Positions 15,796 to 23,346 of a stretch of DNA of 64,000 nucleotides are shown piece after piece. The stretch is from Dehalococcoidia bacterium (GTDB lineage Bacteria > Chloroflexota > Dehalococcoidia > E44-bin15), in assembly GCA_041649635.1 (NCBI GenBank), contig JBAZMV010000001.1:558001-622000 (forward strand), given 5' to 3'. A program made the position numbers and the translations under genes. Below the pieces are notes generated by a model, which saw only the letters and a program-made list of their open reading frames with translations, was not told the DNA's origin and did not search any database. Each line of letters begins with the position of its first letter. Position 1 is the stretch's first letter.

Positions 15796-16422
15796 TCAGG
15801 TACGTTTAATCATTACGCCTTCGAGGACATTGGCTATATCCTCGCAACGATCTGTGGCGGTCTCCATGTACTGGTATATCTCGCGCCATTTGATGATATC
15901 GGCGGTATCCAGCTTATCGCGGAAAAGCTCCGCCAGAGCAGAACGGGCTATGGCGTCGGCCTCGTTCTCCAGCCGGTTTATCTCAATACAGCTCGCCGGA
16001 AGTTTGTGCAACTCGCTGCGATTGCGCAGCTTCGGTATCGCAACCCCTACTTCCGCGGTTATCTTTACGAGTATTTTTGCCAGTTCCCGACACCTGGTTG
16101 TCGGCCGCGCCACTTCGTAAATGGACATGCACGTAGCAGCGTCTTCTATACAGTCCAGCACATCGTCGATGTGCTCAGCGAGGTGCGCTATATCCTCGCG
16201 GTCGATAGGCGTGACAAAGGTGGAGTGAAGTAGCGCAACGATGCGATGTGTTATCTCGTCGCCGTAATGTTCCAGCTCCTTGATATGACGAGCCTTGGCG
16301 GGAACGTCCTCCCAGTTTGCTACCAAATCAGCAAAGACTTCGGTCGTCTTCACCAGATTCTTTGCTCCTTCGTCAAACAAATCAAAGAACTTATCTTCTT
16401 TTGGGAGAAATGGAAGCCTCAA
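15796..16422 (-). CDS. DUF47 (PhoU-like) accessory protein of the phosphate transporter
   Basis: A protein of 208 residues, mostly helical, with PhoU-like repeats (HIKELEHYGDEITHRIVALLHSTFVTPIDREDIAHLAEHIDDVLDCIEDAA and INRLENEADAIARSALAELF). The DREDI..L...IDD..D motif is typical for DUF47. It is first in the unit with pit and probably controls transport activity in the cytoplasm. Confidence 0.92.
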   Translation of the reverse strand: MRLPFLPKEDKFFDLFDEGAKNLVKTTEVFADLVANWEDVPAKARHIKELEHYGDEITHRIVALLHSTFVTPIDREDIAHLAEHIDDVLDCIEDAATCMSIYEVARPTTRCRELAKILVKITAEVGVAIPKLRNRSELHKLPASCIEINRLENEADAIARSALAELFRDKLDTADIIKWREIYQYMETATDRCEDIANVLEGVMIKRT

Positions 16423-16577
16423 ACGAACACCTCCTTCCGATATATCAAACCAGAAAGGGAGGATGTTGTCAACAAAACCATAACCCGCGTCACTTCACTA
16501 AAAGCGGCGCAGACTGCAAAGATTATGTCGCGTTAAGCGACCTGCTGTTATTCATGAACGCATTATCGCACTGTTTC

Positions 16578-16586
16578 TGTTATAAT
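16578..16586 (+). promoter_or_regulatory. Extended -10 promoter of archease
   Basis: TG-T-TATAAT (16578-16586) with no good -35 box, an extended -10 promoter. Transcription would begin near 16593, leaving only about 7 bases before the ATG at 16600. Confidence 0.6.
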
Positions 16587-16599
16587 GTGACCTCTGAAA

Positions 16600-17019
16600 A
16601 TGCGCGAAGGGTTTGAGATAATCGATCACACGGCCGATGTGGCCATCGCAGCGTATGGAGCCGACATGAAGAAGGCTTTCGCTAACGCGGCCCTTGGCAT
16701 GTTCAGCATAATAGCCGAAATCGACAGGGTCGACGAAAAGACTATACGCAACGTTGAAGTAACGGCCGACGGTGCAAAAGACCTCCTGGTATCATGGCTG
16801 AACGAACTGTTATTCGTATTTGAAGTCGAAAAGATCCTGTTTAAACGATTCGAGATATCGGAACTCGACACTAATAAGATCGTTGCCAGATGTTACGGGG
16901 AAAAGATCGACCCGAAGCGGCACAGTATAAAGACGGAGATAAAGGCCGCGACATACCACATGACTCAAATCGAAGAGAAACCCGACGGCGTCATGCTTCA
17001 GGTACTGTTCGATATTTAA
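16600..17019 (+). CDS. Archease (RtcB cofactor)
   Basis: A protein of 139 residues with the archease pattern: FEIIDHTADVAIAAYGADMKKAFANAALGMFSII with the conserved His-Thr-Ala-Asp, DLLVSWLNELLFVFE, HSIKTEIKAATYHM and the terminal Asp (VLFDI). Archease binds Ca2+ and promotes guanylylation and turnover of the RNA ligase RtcB. RtcB is the next gene on the same strand, separated by a type B repeat. Confidence 0.93.
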   Translation: MREGFEIIDHTADVAIAAYGADMKKAFANAALGMFSIIAEIDRVDEKTIRNVEVTADGAKDLLVSWLNELLFVFEVEKILFKRFEISELDTNKIVARCYGEKIDPKRHSIKTEIKAATYHMTQIEEKPDGVMLQVLFDI

Positions 17020-17065
17020 AAAATCATTATCCGGCCTGACCGAGTGATTCACACATGTCTAATCT

Positions 17066-17124
17066 TAGGGGCAGGCACAGGGACCTGCCCAATCGGATGG
17101 GCAACCACGGGGGGTTGCCCCTAC
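17066..17124 (+). repeat. Type B repeat (copy B4) between archease and rtcB
   Basis: TAGGGGCAGG...CCTGCCC followed by GGGCAACC...GGTTGCCCCTA, the same two-part dyad as at 600 and 1213. No AGGGGGTTGATT tail here; rtcB has its own AAGGAG site at 17138. Confidence 0.72.
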
Positions 17125-17149
17125 ACGACGACTTCCCAAGGAGACGATC

Positions 17150-18604
17150 ATGTCAGGCACAAAGAGGCTGATACAGAAAGATAAATACCGCTGGGAGATA
17201 CCCCGGGACTATAAACCCGGCATGAACGTTCCTGGGATGCTCTATGCGGATGAGGAGATGCTGGCGCATATCAAGGAGGATGAGGCCCTTGAGCAGGTGG
17301 CCAACGTAGCGACGCTGCCCGGCATAGTCTCATTATCACTGGCCATGCCGGATATCCACTGGGGTTACGGCTTCCCCATCGGAGGGGTGGCGGCCACCAG
17401 GCAATCCGACGGGGTGATATCCCCCGGCGGCGTAGGCTTCGATATCAACTGCGGCGTGAGGCTCCTGCGCACCAACCTGAGCGAGGAGGAAGTCCGTCCC
17501 AAAATCGATAAGCTTGTGGAAGCGCTGTATCACAACGTTCCATCCGGCGTCGGCTCAGAGGGAAAGTTGAAATTGAAACCGAACGAGGTCGATGATGTCC
17601 TGCGTAAGGGATCGAGATGGGCCGTTGAGAAGGGCTACGGCGAAACGGAAGACATCGAAGTAACCGAGGAGCGCGGCTGCATGAGCGGCGCCGACCCCGA
17701 TCGCGTCAGCGCCAGGGCTAAACAACGTGGCGCTCCTCAGCTCGGGACGCTCGGCTCCGGGAATCATTTCCTAGAGATTCAAGTTGTCGATGAGATATAC
17801 GAGGCGGAGACCGCCCGCACCATGGGTATAACACATGCGGGACAGGTCCTGCTCCTCATTCATACCGGCTCCCGCGGGTTGGGATACCAGGTTTGCGACG
17901 ATTATGTTAAATCGATGGGGTCGGCAGTCAAGAGATACGGAATCGAACTGCCCGACCGCCAGCTGGCCTGCGCGCCGGTTAATTCTAACGAGGGCAGGGA
18001 GTATTTCGCCGCCATGTCCTGCGCCGCCAACTACGCCTGGGCCAACCGGCAGTGCATAACGCACTGGGCGCGCGAGTCCTTCATCCGCGTGCTCGGCAAA
18101 GGCCCGGCCGACCTGGGTATGGACATGGTCTACGACGTAGCTCACAACATTGCCAAGATGGAGAGGCACGAGGTCGACGGCAAGAAGATCGACGTTTGCG
18201 TACACCGCAAGGGTGCGACGCGGTCGCTGCCGGCGGGACATCCCGACGTGCCGGGGAGATATTCCGGCATCGGCCAGCCCGTGCTCATACCCGGAGACAT
18301 GGGACGATACTCATATGTACTGGTAGGCACGGAACGCGCGATGACGGATACCTTCGGCTCCACCTGCCACGGCGCGGGGAGGCTGCTGAGCCGCACCGCC
18401 GCCAAGAAGGGGGTGCGCGGAAGCGACGTGGCTTACAAGCTGGAAGCTAAAGGAATCAAAGTCAGAACGGCCAGCTTGTCCTCGCTCGCCGAGGAAGCAT
18501 CGGAAGCTTACAAAGACGTTGCCCAGGTTGTAGAGGTGGCGCATCAGGCGGGCATCTCGCGCAAGGTCGCCAAGATGAGGCCCATCGGCGTAATCAAGGG
18601 GTAG
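17150..18604 (+). CDS. rtcB: RNA-splicing ligase RtcB
   Basis: A protein of 484 residues, normal length. It joins RNA 2',3'-cyclic phosphate or 3'-phosphate ends to 5'-OH ends using GTP and Mn2+. Visible motifs: MPDIHWGYGFPIGGVAA, GFDINCG with the metal-binding D98 and C101, LGTLGSGNHFLEIQ, HTGSRGLGYQV, and VHRKGATRSLPAGH (guanylylation region). AAGGAG at proper distance supports the ATG. It forms a functional pair with archease upstream. The tRNA/RNA repair target is not evident. Confidence 0.96.
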   Translation: MSGTKRLIQKDKYRWEIPRDYKPGMNVPGMLYADEEMLAHIKEDEALEQVANVATLPGIVSLSLAMPDIHWGYGFPIGGVAATRQSDGVISPGGVGFDINCGVRLLRTNLSEEEVRPKIDKLVEALYHNVPSGVGSEGKLKLKPNEVDDVLRKGSRWAVEKGYGETEDIEVTEERGCMSGADPDRVSARAKQRGAPQLGTLGSGNHFLEIQVVDEIYEAETARTMGITHAGQVLLLIHTGSRGLGYQVCDDYVKSMGSAVKRYGIELPDRQLACAPVNSNEGREYFAAMSCAANYAWANRQCITHWARESFIRVLGKGPADLGMDMVYDVAHNIAKMERHEVDGKKIDVCVHRKGATRSLPAGHPDVPGRYSGIGQPVLIPGDMGRYSYVLVGTERAMTDTFGSTCHGAGRLLSRTAAKKGVRGSDVAYKLEAKGIKVRTASLSSLAEEASEAYKDVAQVVEVAHQAGISRKVAKMRPIGVIKG

Positions 18605-18622
18605 CCAAAGGCAAATATATAA

Positions 18623-18751
18623 AGAGGTGCCCCGATGAAATCGGGCCAGGGGTTTTAGGGGTGTCGCCTCGCCCTCGGGGATGTGTTGTAAGGGCTTGAT
18701 TAATCAAGCCCTTACACGGCGACTAAATCCCCCTTTACAAAAGGGGGACCA
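18623..18751 (+). repeat. Composite repeat cluster: partial type A (A6), perfect dyad, type C hairpin
   Basis: 18623-18665 carries AGAGGT, stem 1 GCCCCGAT-GAA-ATCGGGCC and TAGGGGTGTC, then breaks into CGCCTCGCCC type B sequence. At 18688-18715 a perfect 28-base palindrome has halves GTAAGGGCTTGATT and its complement. At 18729-18747 lies CCCCCTTT-ACA-AAAGGGGG. The cluster follows rtcB and may work as its 3' end. Confidence 0.7.
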
Positions 18752-18807
18752 AGGGGGATTGCGATAAAGGGTGTTGACAACAACGTGCTTCCTAGCTACG
18801 CCGCCGG

Positions 18808-18836
18808 TTGCGTGCACCACATCAATTTGCTATAAT
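18808..18836 (+). promoter_or_regulatory. Promoter of fmdB-dtd
   Basis: TTGCGT (18808-18813) and TATAAT (18831-18836), spacing 17. Predicted transcription start near 18843, 30 bases before the ATG at 18873. Confidence 0.75.
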
Positions 18837-18872
18837 AACTCGCTGGTTTGTAATTGCTAGAGATATAATAAT

Positions 18873-19214
18873 ATGCCTACATACGAATACGAATGTAACA
18901 CCTGTCACCATCGCTTCGATGAGCGGCAGGGATTTAACGATGAGCCTGTAGCCAGTTGCCCGAAGTGCAAGGGGTTATCGCAGCGCGTCTTCCATGCGGT
19001 GCCCGTGGTCTTCAAGGGCAGCGGTTTCTATTGCACCGACCACGGACACGGCGGCAGATACGATTCCACTAAATCCGAAAAGGAATCCGATAAGAAAGAG
19101 CCCGCGAAAAAGGACGGGAACGGCAGCTCCTCCAAATCCTCAAAAGAACACGGCGCGACCGCCGAGAAAAAACCTGCGGCGAGTAAAGTTGAAAGCGCTC
19201 CTTCAAAGAGTTAG
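18873..19214 (+). CDS. FmdB-family zinc-ribbon protein
   Basis: A protein of 113 residues. The first 50 form an FmdB-type zinc ribbon: MPTYEYECNTCHHRF and SCPKCKGLSQRVFHAVPVVFKGSGFYCTDH. From about residue 68 on comes a Lys/Ser/Glu-rich, probably disordered tail. The family name comes from a proposed regulator of formamide/methylamine use, but its function is not settled. The 3' end overlaps the dtd start by 26 bases. Confidence 0.85.
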   Translation: MPTYEYECNTCHHRFDERQGFNDEPVASCPKCKGLSQRVFHAVPVVFKGSGFYCTDHGHGGRYDSTKSEKESDKKEPAKKDGNGSSSKSSKEHGATAEKKPAASKVESAPSKS

Positions 19215-19656
19215 CAAAGCCTCGGTCTCCGTCGATAAGAATATCGTCGGACATATCGGCAGCGGCCTGGTCATTCTCCTCGGTGTAGCCGCCGGTGATA
19301 CGGAAAGGGACGCTAAATATCTAGCCGACAAGATTGTAGGGCTGAGGATCTTCGGCGATAAAGAAGGCAAGTTCAATCTGTCAGCGAGCGAAGTAGGCAG
19401 CGAGCTTCTGGCCGTGAGCCAGTTCACATTGCTCGCCGACACGAAAAAGGGACGCCGCCCCAGCTTCACGGACGCCGCCCCACCCGACGTGGCAGAGGCG
19501 CTATTCGACAAGTTCGTTTTCCTGCTACGGAAAAGCGGCCTTAAGGTAGAAACCGGACGGTTTCAGGCGCATATGTCGGTCGACATCGTGAATGACGGCC
19601 CGGTCACCATCATGCTGGACAGCAGGGAGAAGTTCCCTGAATCATCCCAGCAATAA
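19189..19656 (+). CDS. dtd: D-aminoacyl-tRNA deacylase
   Basis: A protein of 155 residues from TTG 19189, which gives the standard family N-terminus MKALLQRVSKASVSVD; no ATG or GTG fits. Catalytic motifs SQFTLLAD and NDGPVTIMLDS are intact. It hydrolyses D-amino acids from tRNA and also corrects Gly-tRNA(Ala). The first 26 bases lie inside fmdB in another frame, so expression is coupled to that gene. Confidence 0.93.
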   Translation: MKALLQRVSKASVSVDKNIVGHIGSGLVILLGVAAGDTERDAKYLADKIVGLRIFGDKEGKFNLSASEVGSELLAVSQFTLLADTKKGRRPSFTDAAPPDVAEALFDKFVFLLRKSGLKVETGRFQAHMSVDIVNDGPVTIMLDSREKFPESSQQ

Positions 19657-19740
19657 TCGCTCAGTGGCGCCACAAGACTATATCGATTAAAATATATTCA
19701 GGGAATTAAGTTTACGACCCCTCATCTGCAAGAGATAACA

Positions 19741-20355
19741 ATGACAATAATGGAAAAGTATCTGGCATCAACGTATACGATAGATTGCGATGAACCGTCA
19801 ATCAAAGGGAAAGCAGCGGAACTGACAAAGAATAAATCTACCGAAATCGACAAAGCAAAAGCGGTGTTCTACTTCGTCCGCGACCGCATCAAATACAACC
19901 CTTACGGCGGCATATCCCCCCTGGAAGAATACAAGGCCAGCGCTACGCTGAGGCGCGGCAACGGCTATTGCGTACAGAAGGCGGTGTTGCTGGCCGCTCT
20001 GGCGCGGGCCGCGGGCGTACCTGCGCGGTTAGGCTTCTGCAACGTACGCAATCACCTCTTATCGAAGGAAATACTCGATGGATTAAGAGGCGACAACGTC
20101 ATGAAGTATCACGGCTATGCACTGCTGCACCTGAACGGCAAATGGCTTAAGGCCACGCCCAGCTTCGATATAGATCTGTGCCGCCAGCACAACTTCATCC
20201 CTGTCGATTTCGACGGTACTCAGGACGCCGTATTTCATCGTTACAATCAGGACGGCAAGCTCCACATGGAATATGTACACAACCACGGCATATACGACGA
20301 GGTGCCCTGGGACGAAATACTCGCATCGCGGGACTGGCTGCTCAAAGAAAAATAA
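19741..20355 (+). CDS. Transglutaminase-like domain protein
   Basis: A protein of 204 residues with the catalytic triad pattern of transglutaminase-like proteases: Cys in RGNGYCVQKAVLLAALARAAGVPAR, His in MKYHGYALLHLNGKW, and Asp in ATPSFD. No signal peptide, so it is probably cytoplasmic. Substrate and reaction are unknown. It stands alone, with repeats after it. Confidence 0.85.
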   Translation: MTIMEKYLASTYTIDCDEPSIKGKAAELTKNKSTEIDKAKAVFYFVRDRIKYNPYGGISPLEEYKASATLRRGNGYCVQKAVLLAALARAAGVPARLGFCNVRNHLLSKEILDGLRGDNVMKYHGYALLHLNGKWLKATPSFDIDLCRQHNFIPVDFDGTQDAVFHRYNQDGKLHMEYVHNHGIYDEVPWDEILASRDWLLKEK

Positions 20356-20429
20356 ACGTTATATAGAGGCGTCCTTCCATACACGATGATCATGGAGGGA
20401 TTGTGATCGCCTGATATGAATTACCCGAC

Positions 20430-20491
20430 GTAGGGGCTCAGCATGCTGAGCCCGCATGATCATATGAAGCGCAATCCAAAGGGGGGTTGAT
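20430..20491 (+). repeat. Type B dyad (copy B5) plus GGGGGGTTGAT tail
   Basis: GTAGGGGC opens a 20-base perfect palindrome (20434-20453, half GGGCTCAGCA). After about 30 bases comes GGGGGGTTGAT ending at 20491, directly against the ATG of the next gene; its G-run is the only candidate ribosome site there. A related GTCCTTCCAT...ATGGAGGGA dyad lies just upstream at 20371-20402. Confidence 0.7.
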
Positions 20492-20740
20492 ATGTCTGAT
20501 ATCATCGCAAAAGTAATCTCCCAAAAAGGACACTGCGAGGCCGGCCACAAGGTTGGAGATGAGTTCGTCATCGGCCAGACGACGAAGGATGGCATGTGCT
20601 CATGGGCCTTCTACACGCTGTTCCCCTTCGCCGAGGTGCTGCAGTACGGCGGCTCGTTCCCGTGGGAGGAACCGGGCAAAGCGGTAGTCGCCTGCCCTGA
20701 CCCGTCGAACCCCGTTGTATTCGAGTTGAGGGTCGAATAA
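20492..20740 (+). CDS. TIGR04076 family protein
   Basis: A protein of 82 residues fitting TIGR04076: VISQKGHCEAGHKVGDEFVIG, KDGMCSWAFYTLFPFAEVLQYGGSFPW and CPDPSNPVVFELRV. Cys residues near 15, 36 and 68 are shared with this family, whose function is unknown. The start is preceded by repeat-derived GGGGGG. Confidence 0.82.
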   Translation: MSDIIAKVISQKGHCEAGHKVGDEFVIGQTTKDGMCSWAFYTLFPFAEVLQYGGSFPWEEPGKAVVACPDPSNPVVFELRVE

Positions 20741-20745
20741 ATTAC

Positions 20746-20773
20746 GTAGGGGCACAGCATGCTGTGCCCCTAC
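20746..20773. repeat. Perfect 28-base palindrome, type B core (copy B6)
   Basis: Half-site GTAGGGGCACAGCA followed by its exact complement. It lies between two convergent genes (ends 20740 and 20783), where a hairpin in either transcript could act as a shared 3' end. No T-run on either side. Confidence 0.85.
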
Positions 20774-20782
20774 CCATGATCA

Positions 20783-21364
20783 TTAACCGACGATAATATC
20801 ATCCAGCGCCCGCTTGGGCACGTGATGCACGCCCGCAGCGTCACGCCAGTATTTGACGTCCCCGCTCTTTCCGACCGTCTCGATAACCACCTCTTCGCTC
20901 GGCTTGCCCAGCGCCAGCACCAGGAGTATCTCGTAGCGCTCCGGAATCGCCAGCAGTTCCCGCAATAGATCCCTTTTTATCGAGGCCATGATGCAGCCGC
21001 CTAATCCCTTATCGACCGCGCCCAGCATAATCGTTTGCGCCGCAATGCCGTGATCGCACACGAACGTTTTCGCGATTTCCGTATCGCCAAGGATGACGAT
21101 GTACGCCGTAGGCCGCTCGCCATCCGCGGGCCCACCCCAGCCCTTGAGATCCAGCGCCCAGGAGAGACAACTGAATATCTTGGAATTTTTATCCGCAGTG
21201 TTGGAAAGGATGTACTTCAGCGGCTGAAGATTCCGCGCCGACGGCGTCAGCCTGGCCAGATCGATAAGCTCCCGGAGCGTTTCCATATCGACGCTCACTG
21301 CCTGATGAAAACGGCGCCGGCTCCGGTTGTTCTTCACCAACTCTGCATACGACATCGCTTTCAT
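20783..21364 (-). CDS. Nitroreductase-family flavoprotein
   Basis: A protein of 193 residues with the nitroreductase fold pattern: NNRSRRRFHQAVSVDMETLRELIDLARLTPSARNLQPLKYIL, then GWGGPADGERPTAYIVILGD, GIAAQTIMLGAVDKGLGGCIMASI and ERYEILLVLALGKPSEEV. FMN-dependent reduction is likely; the electron acceptor is unknown. It begins 4 bases after the stop of the methyltransferase gene upstream. Confidence 0.9.
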   Translation of the reverse strand: MKAMSYAELVKNNRSRRRFHQAVSVDMETLRELIDLARLTPSARNLQPLKYILSNTADKNSKIFSCLSWALDLKGWGGPADGERPTAYIVILGDTEIAKTFVCDHGIAAQTIMLGAVDKGLGGCIMASIKRDLLRELLAIPERYEILLVLALGKPSEEVVIETVGKSGDVKYWRDAAGVHHVPKRALDDIIVG

Positions 21365-21368
21365 AGCC

Positions 21369-22205
21369 CTACTGCTCCTTTATGCCCGTCTGGACGGTGG
21401 CCGCACCGAACGTGAGACGATATATCTCCACACTGCGCCAGCCCGCATCCTCCATCACCCTCTGAACCTCCCGCGGCGAAGGGAACTCGAGTATCGACTG
21501 CGGCAGATAAGTATATGCATCCCACTTGCCGGACACGATCCCGCCTACCAAACGTATAATGACCTTGATATATAACTTATGCAACGGTCCCAGTATTTTT
21601 AGCGACGGGCGCGTAAGCTCCAGAGAAACCATCTTACCTCCCGGCTTTGTCACCCTGTTCATCTCGGCAAAGAGGTTGGCGATACTGGTAACATTCCTGA
21701 GCGCAAATCCAATGGTTAAACAATTGAATGTATTATCCGGAAACGGCAGCCTTAATGCATCCCCCTGAACCAGATGTATCCGGTCCCCAAACGCTGCTTC
21801 CATCGACCGCCCCGAAAGAGGTGCAGGATTCTTCCTGCCGGGGGATTTGGGGGTGTCCCCCAATTTAATCTTCCCCCAAGAGTGGGGGATACAGGGGGTT
21901 GATTCGGACTCGATCAGAGTCCGCTTAGCTATTGCCAGCATCTCGGAACAAAAATCAACACCGACGACAGCGCTCTCGGGATAGATTCGAGCCGCAAGCA
22001 GCGCTATCTTGCCGGTACCGGCGGCGAGGTCCAGAATCGACGAATGAGGAACGTCGCTTATCCGCGCCATTGCGAACCTGCGCCACCTTATATCCTGACC
22101 GAAACTAAGCGCGGTATTTAATGGATCGTACGTGCGCGAAATGGAAGCGAACATCCGCCGCACATAAGACGCTTTATTCCCGGTTTTATCGTTACTACCG
22201 CTCAT
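21369..22205 (-). CDS. menG: Menaquinone/ubiquinone C-methyltransferase (MenG/UbiE) with in-frame repeat insertion
   Basis: A protein of 278 residues; family members are about 230-250. Methyltransferase motifs: VRRMFASISRTYDPLNTALSFGQDIRWRR, SSILDLAAGTGKIALLAA (SAM site), VGVDFCSEML, QGDALRLPFPDNTFNCLTIGFALRNV, and a C-terminal YLPQSILEFPSPREVQRVMEDAGW. It would methylate demethylmenaquinone using SAM. Residues about 102-131 are encoded by a type A repeat read in frame and have no place in the family; they fall in the loop before the strand leading to QGDA. Whether the enzyme still works is unknown, but the frame and all motifs are intact. Confidence 0.9.
   Translation of the reverse strand: MSGSNDKTGNKASYVRRMFASISRTYDPLNTALSFGQDIRWRRFAMARISDVPHSSILDLAAGTGKIALLAARIYPESAVVGVDFCSEMLAIAKRTLIESESTPCIPHSWGKIKLGDTPKSPGRKNPAPLSGRSMEAAFGDRIHLVQGDALRLPFPDNTFNCLTIGFALRNVTSIANLFAEMNRVTKPGGKMVSLELTRPSLKILGPLHKLYIKVIIRLVGGIVSGKWDAYTYLPQSILEFPSPREVQRVMEDAGWRSVEIYRLTFGAATVQTGIKEQ
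21817..21904 (+). repeat. Type A three-hairpin repeat inside menG (copy A3)
   Basis: AGAGGT, stem 1 GCAGGA-TTCT-TCCTGC, stem 2 TTGGGGG-TGT-CCCCCAA, stem 3 CCCCCA-AGAG-TGGGGG, tail ATACAGGGGGTTGATT. It is read antisense as about 30 codons of menG. All three stems are perfect here, better than in some intergenic copies. Confidence 0.9.
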
Positions 22206-22282
22206 ACCTTACACAAGGACATTATATCCCACTGCTATCAGAAACTATAGCATCGGTCGACCATCCTCGCTTTCAATTGCCT

Positions 22283-22339
22283 TTGCAAGTAGTTGCAATA
22301 AAAGAAATCTGGTGTTATAATTAATGCAAGTAATTGCAC
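22283..22339 (+). promoter_or_regulatory. cbiMNQO promoter flanked by paired TGCAA dyads
   Basis: TTGCAAGTAGTTGCAA at 22283-22298 contains the -35 TTGCAA (22293-22298). TATAAT is at 22316-22321, spacing 17. A second site, ATGCAAGTAATTGCAC at 22324-22339, covers the transcription start. Dyad centres are 41 bases apart (about four turns). TTGCAA-N-TTGCAA sites recall those of Fur-family nickel/zinc repressors; the regulator is inference. No cobalamin riboswitch is seen. Confidence 0.65.
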
Positions 22340-22377
22340 CGGCAAAACGACGCAAAGGATAACTCGGGAGGAGCAAA

Positions 22378-23016
22378 ATGCACATACCTGATGGCTTCCT
22401 AAACGTTGCAACCGTAGCGACTACCTACACTGTTTCAGCAGGCGGGTTAGGCTATGCACTAAGAGCAGCCCGCAAGAAAATGGGGGAAAAACACGTCCCT
22501 ATGCTGGGCATATTGGCCGCCTTCATTTTCGCCGCCCAGATGCTGAACTTCCCTATCGCCGGCGGCACGTCGGGACACTTCCTGGGCGCAGCCCTGGCTG
22601 CAATACTAATCGGGCCATGGGCCGGACTGCTCATTATGGCATGTGTACTCATCCTTCAGTGTCTGATATTCCAGGACGGAGGATTGCTTGCCCTTGGAGC
22701 CAATATCTTCAATATGGGCCTAATCGGCTGTTTCTCTGCCTACTTTTTGTATCGGCTGACGACACGATTTATGGGCGATAACAGACGCGGCCTGCTCATC
22801 GGCAGCTTCATAGCCGCGTGGGCATCGGTATTCATCGCCGCGTCATCCTGCTCAATCGAACTTTGGGCTTCGGGAACGTCACCGATCAGTATAGCTTTCC
22901 CCGCAATGGCAGGATGGCACGCCCTTATCGGGATCGGAGAAGGATTAATCACAGTTGCAGTGCTGGGCCTGGTCACGGCCGTAAGGAAAGACCTGATAGC
23001 AATGGAGAGGATATAG
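22378..23016 (+). CDS. cbiM: Cobalt/nickel ECF transporter substrate-binding permease CbiM
   Basis: A protein of 212 residues starting with the diagnostic MHIPDGFLN, whose N-terminal His provides a metal ligand. About six membrane helices follow, with MLNFPIAGGTSGHFLGAALAAILIGPWAGLLIMACVLILQ and GEGLITVAVLGLVTAVRKD. It binds Co2+ or Ni2+ and passes it through the membrane in an ECF complex. GGAGGAG is at good spacing. First gene of the cbiM-N-Q-O unit. Confidence 0.95.
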   Translation: MHIPDGFLNVATVATTYTVSAGGLGYALRAARKKMGEKHVPMLGILAAFIFAAQMLNFPIAGGTSGHFLGAALAAILIGPWAGLLIMACVLILQCLIFQDGGLLALGANIFNMGLIGCFSAYFLYRLTTRFMGDNRRGLLIGSFIAAWASVFIAASSCSIELWASGTSPISIAFPAMAGWHALIGIGEGLITVAVLGLVTAVRKDLIAMERI

Positions 23017-23018
23017 CC

Positions 23019-23333
23019 ATGAAAAAAATACGTATCAAATGGTGGCATATAGCATTGATCCTTTGCCTGGCATTAGTGTTCTTCTCGCCGCTGGCCTCTA
23101 GCTCCCCGGACGGGCTTGAGAAAGTCGCCGAGGACAAGGGCTTTATCGAAGAAGCGCATGAGGCGCCTTTCCAGGTTATCGCCGATTACATGTTCCCCGG
23201 CATTGAGAACGAAGCGGTAGCGACGATTCTGGCCGGACTGATAGGAACTGCGGGGATATTCGTAATCACATACGGAGCGGCAAGACTGATTCGATTCGGC
23301 AAGAACAAAAAGGCAACCGCCGCCGAACGCTGA
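23019..23333 (+). CDS. cbiN: PDGLE-domain protein (CbiN-like component)
   Basis: A protein of 104 residues with two membrane helices (about 8-27 and 68-88) around an outer loop that carries SSSPDGLEKVAEDKGF, the PDGLE signature of CbiN/CbiL-type auxiliary subunits. It starts 2 bases after cbiM. A longer frame from 22818 is rejected because it overlaps cbiM. It helps load metal onto CbiM. Confidence 0.92.
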   Translation: MKKIRIKWWHIALILCLALVFFSPLASSSPDGLEKVAEDKGFIEEAHEAPFQVIADYMFPGIENEAVATILAGLIGTAGIFVITYGAARLIRFGKNKKATAAER

Positions 23334-23346
23334 ACGGAATTTAAAA

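Noticed and set aside
22206..22377. Cobalamin riboswitch before cbiM
   Set aside because: The leader after the -10 box is only about 50 bases and has no B12-box; a metal-responsive operator pair explains the region better.
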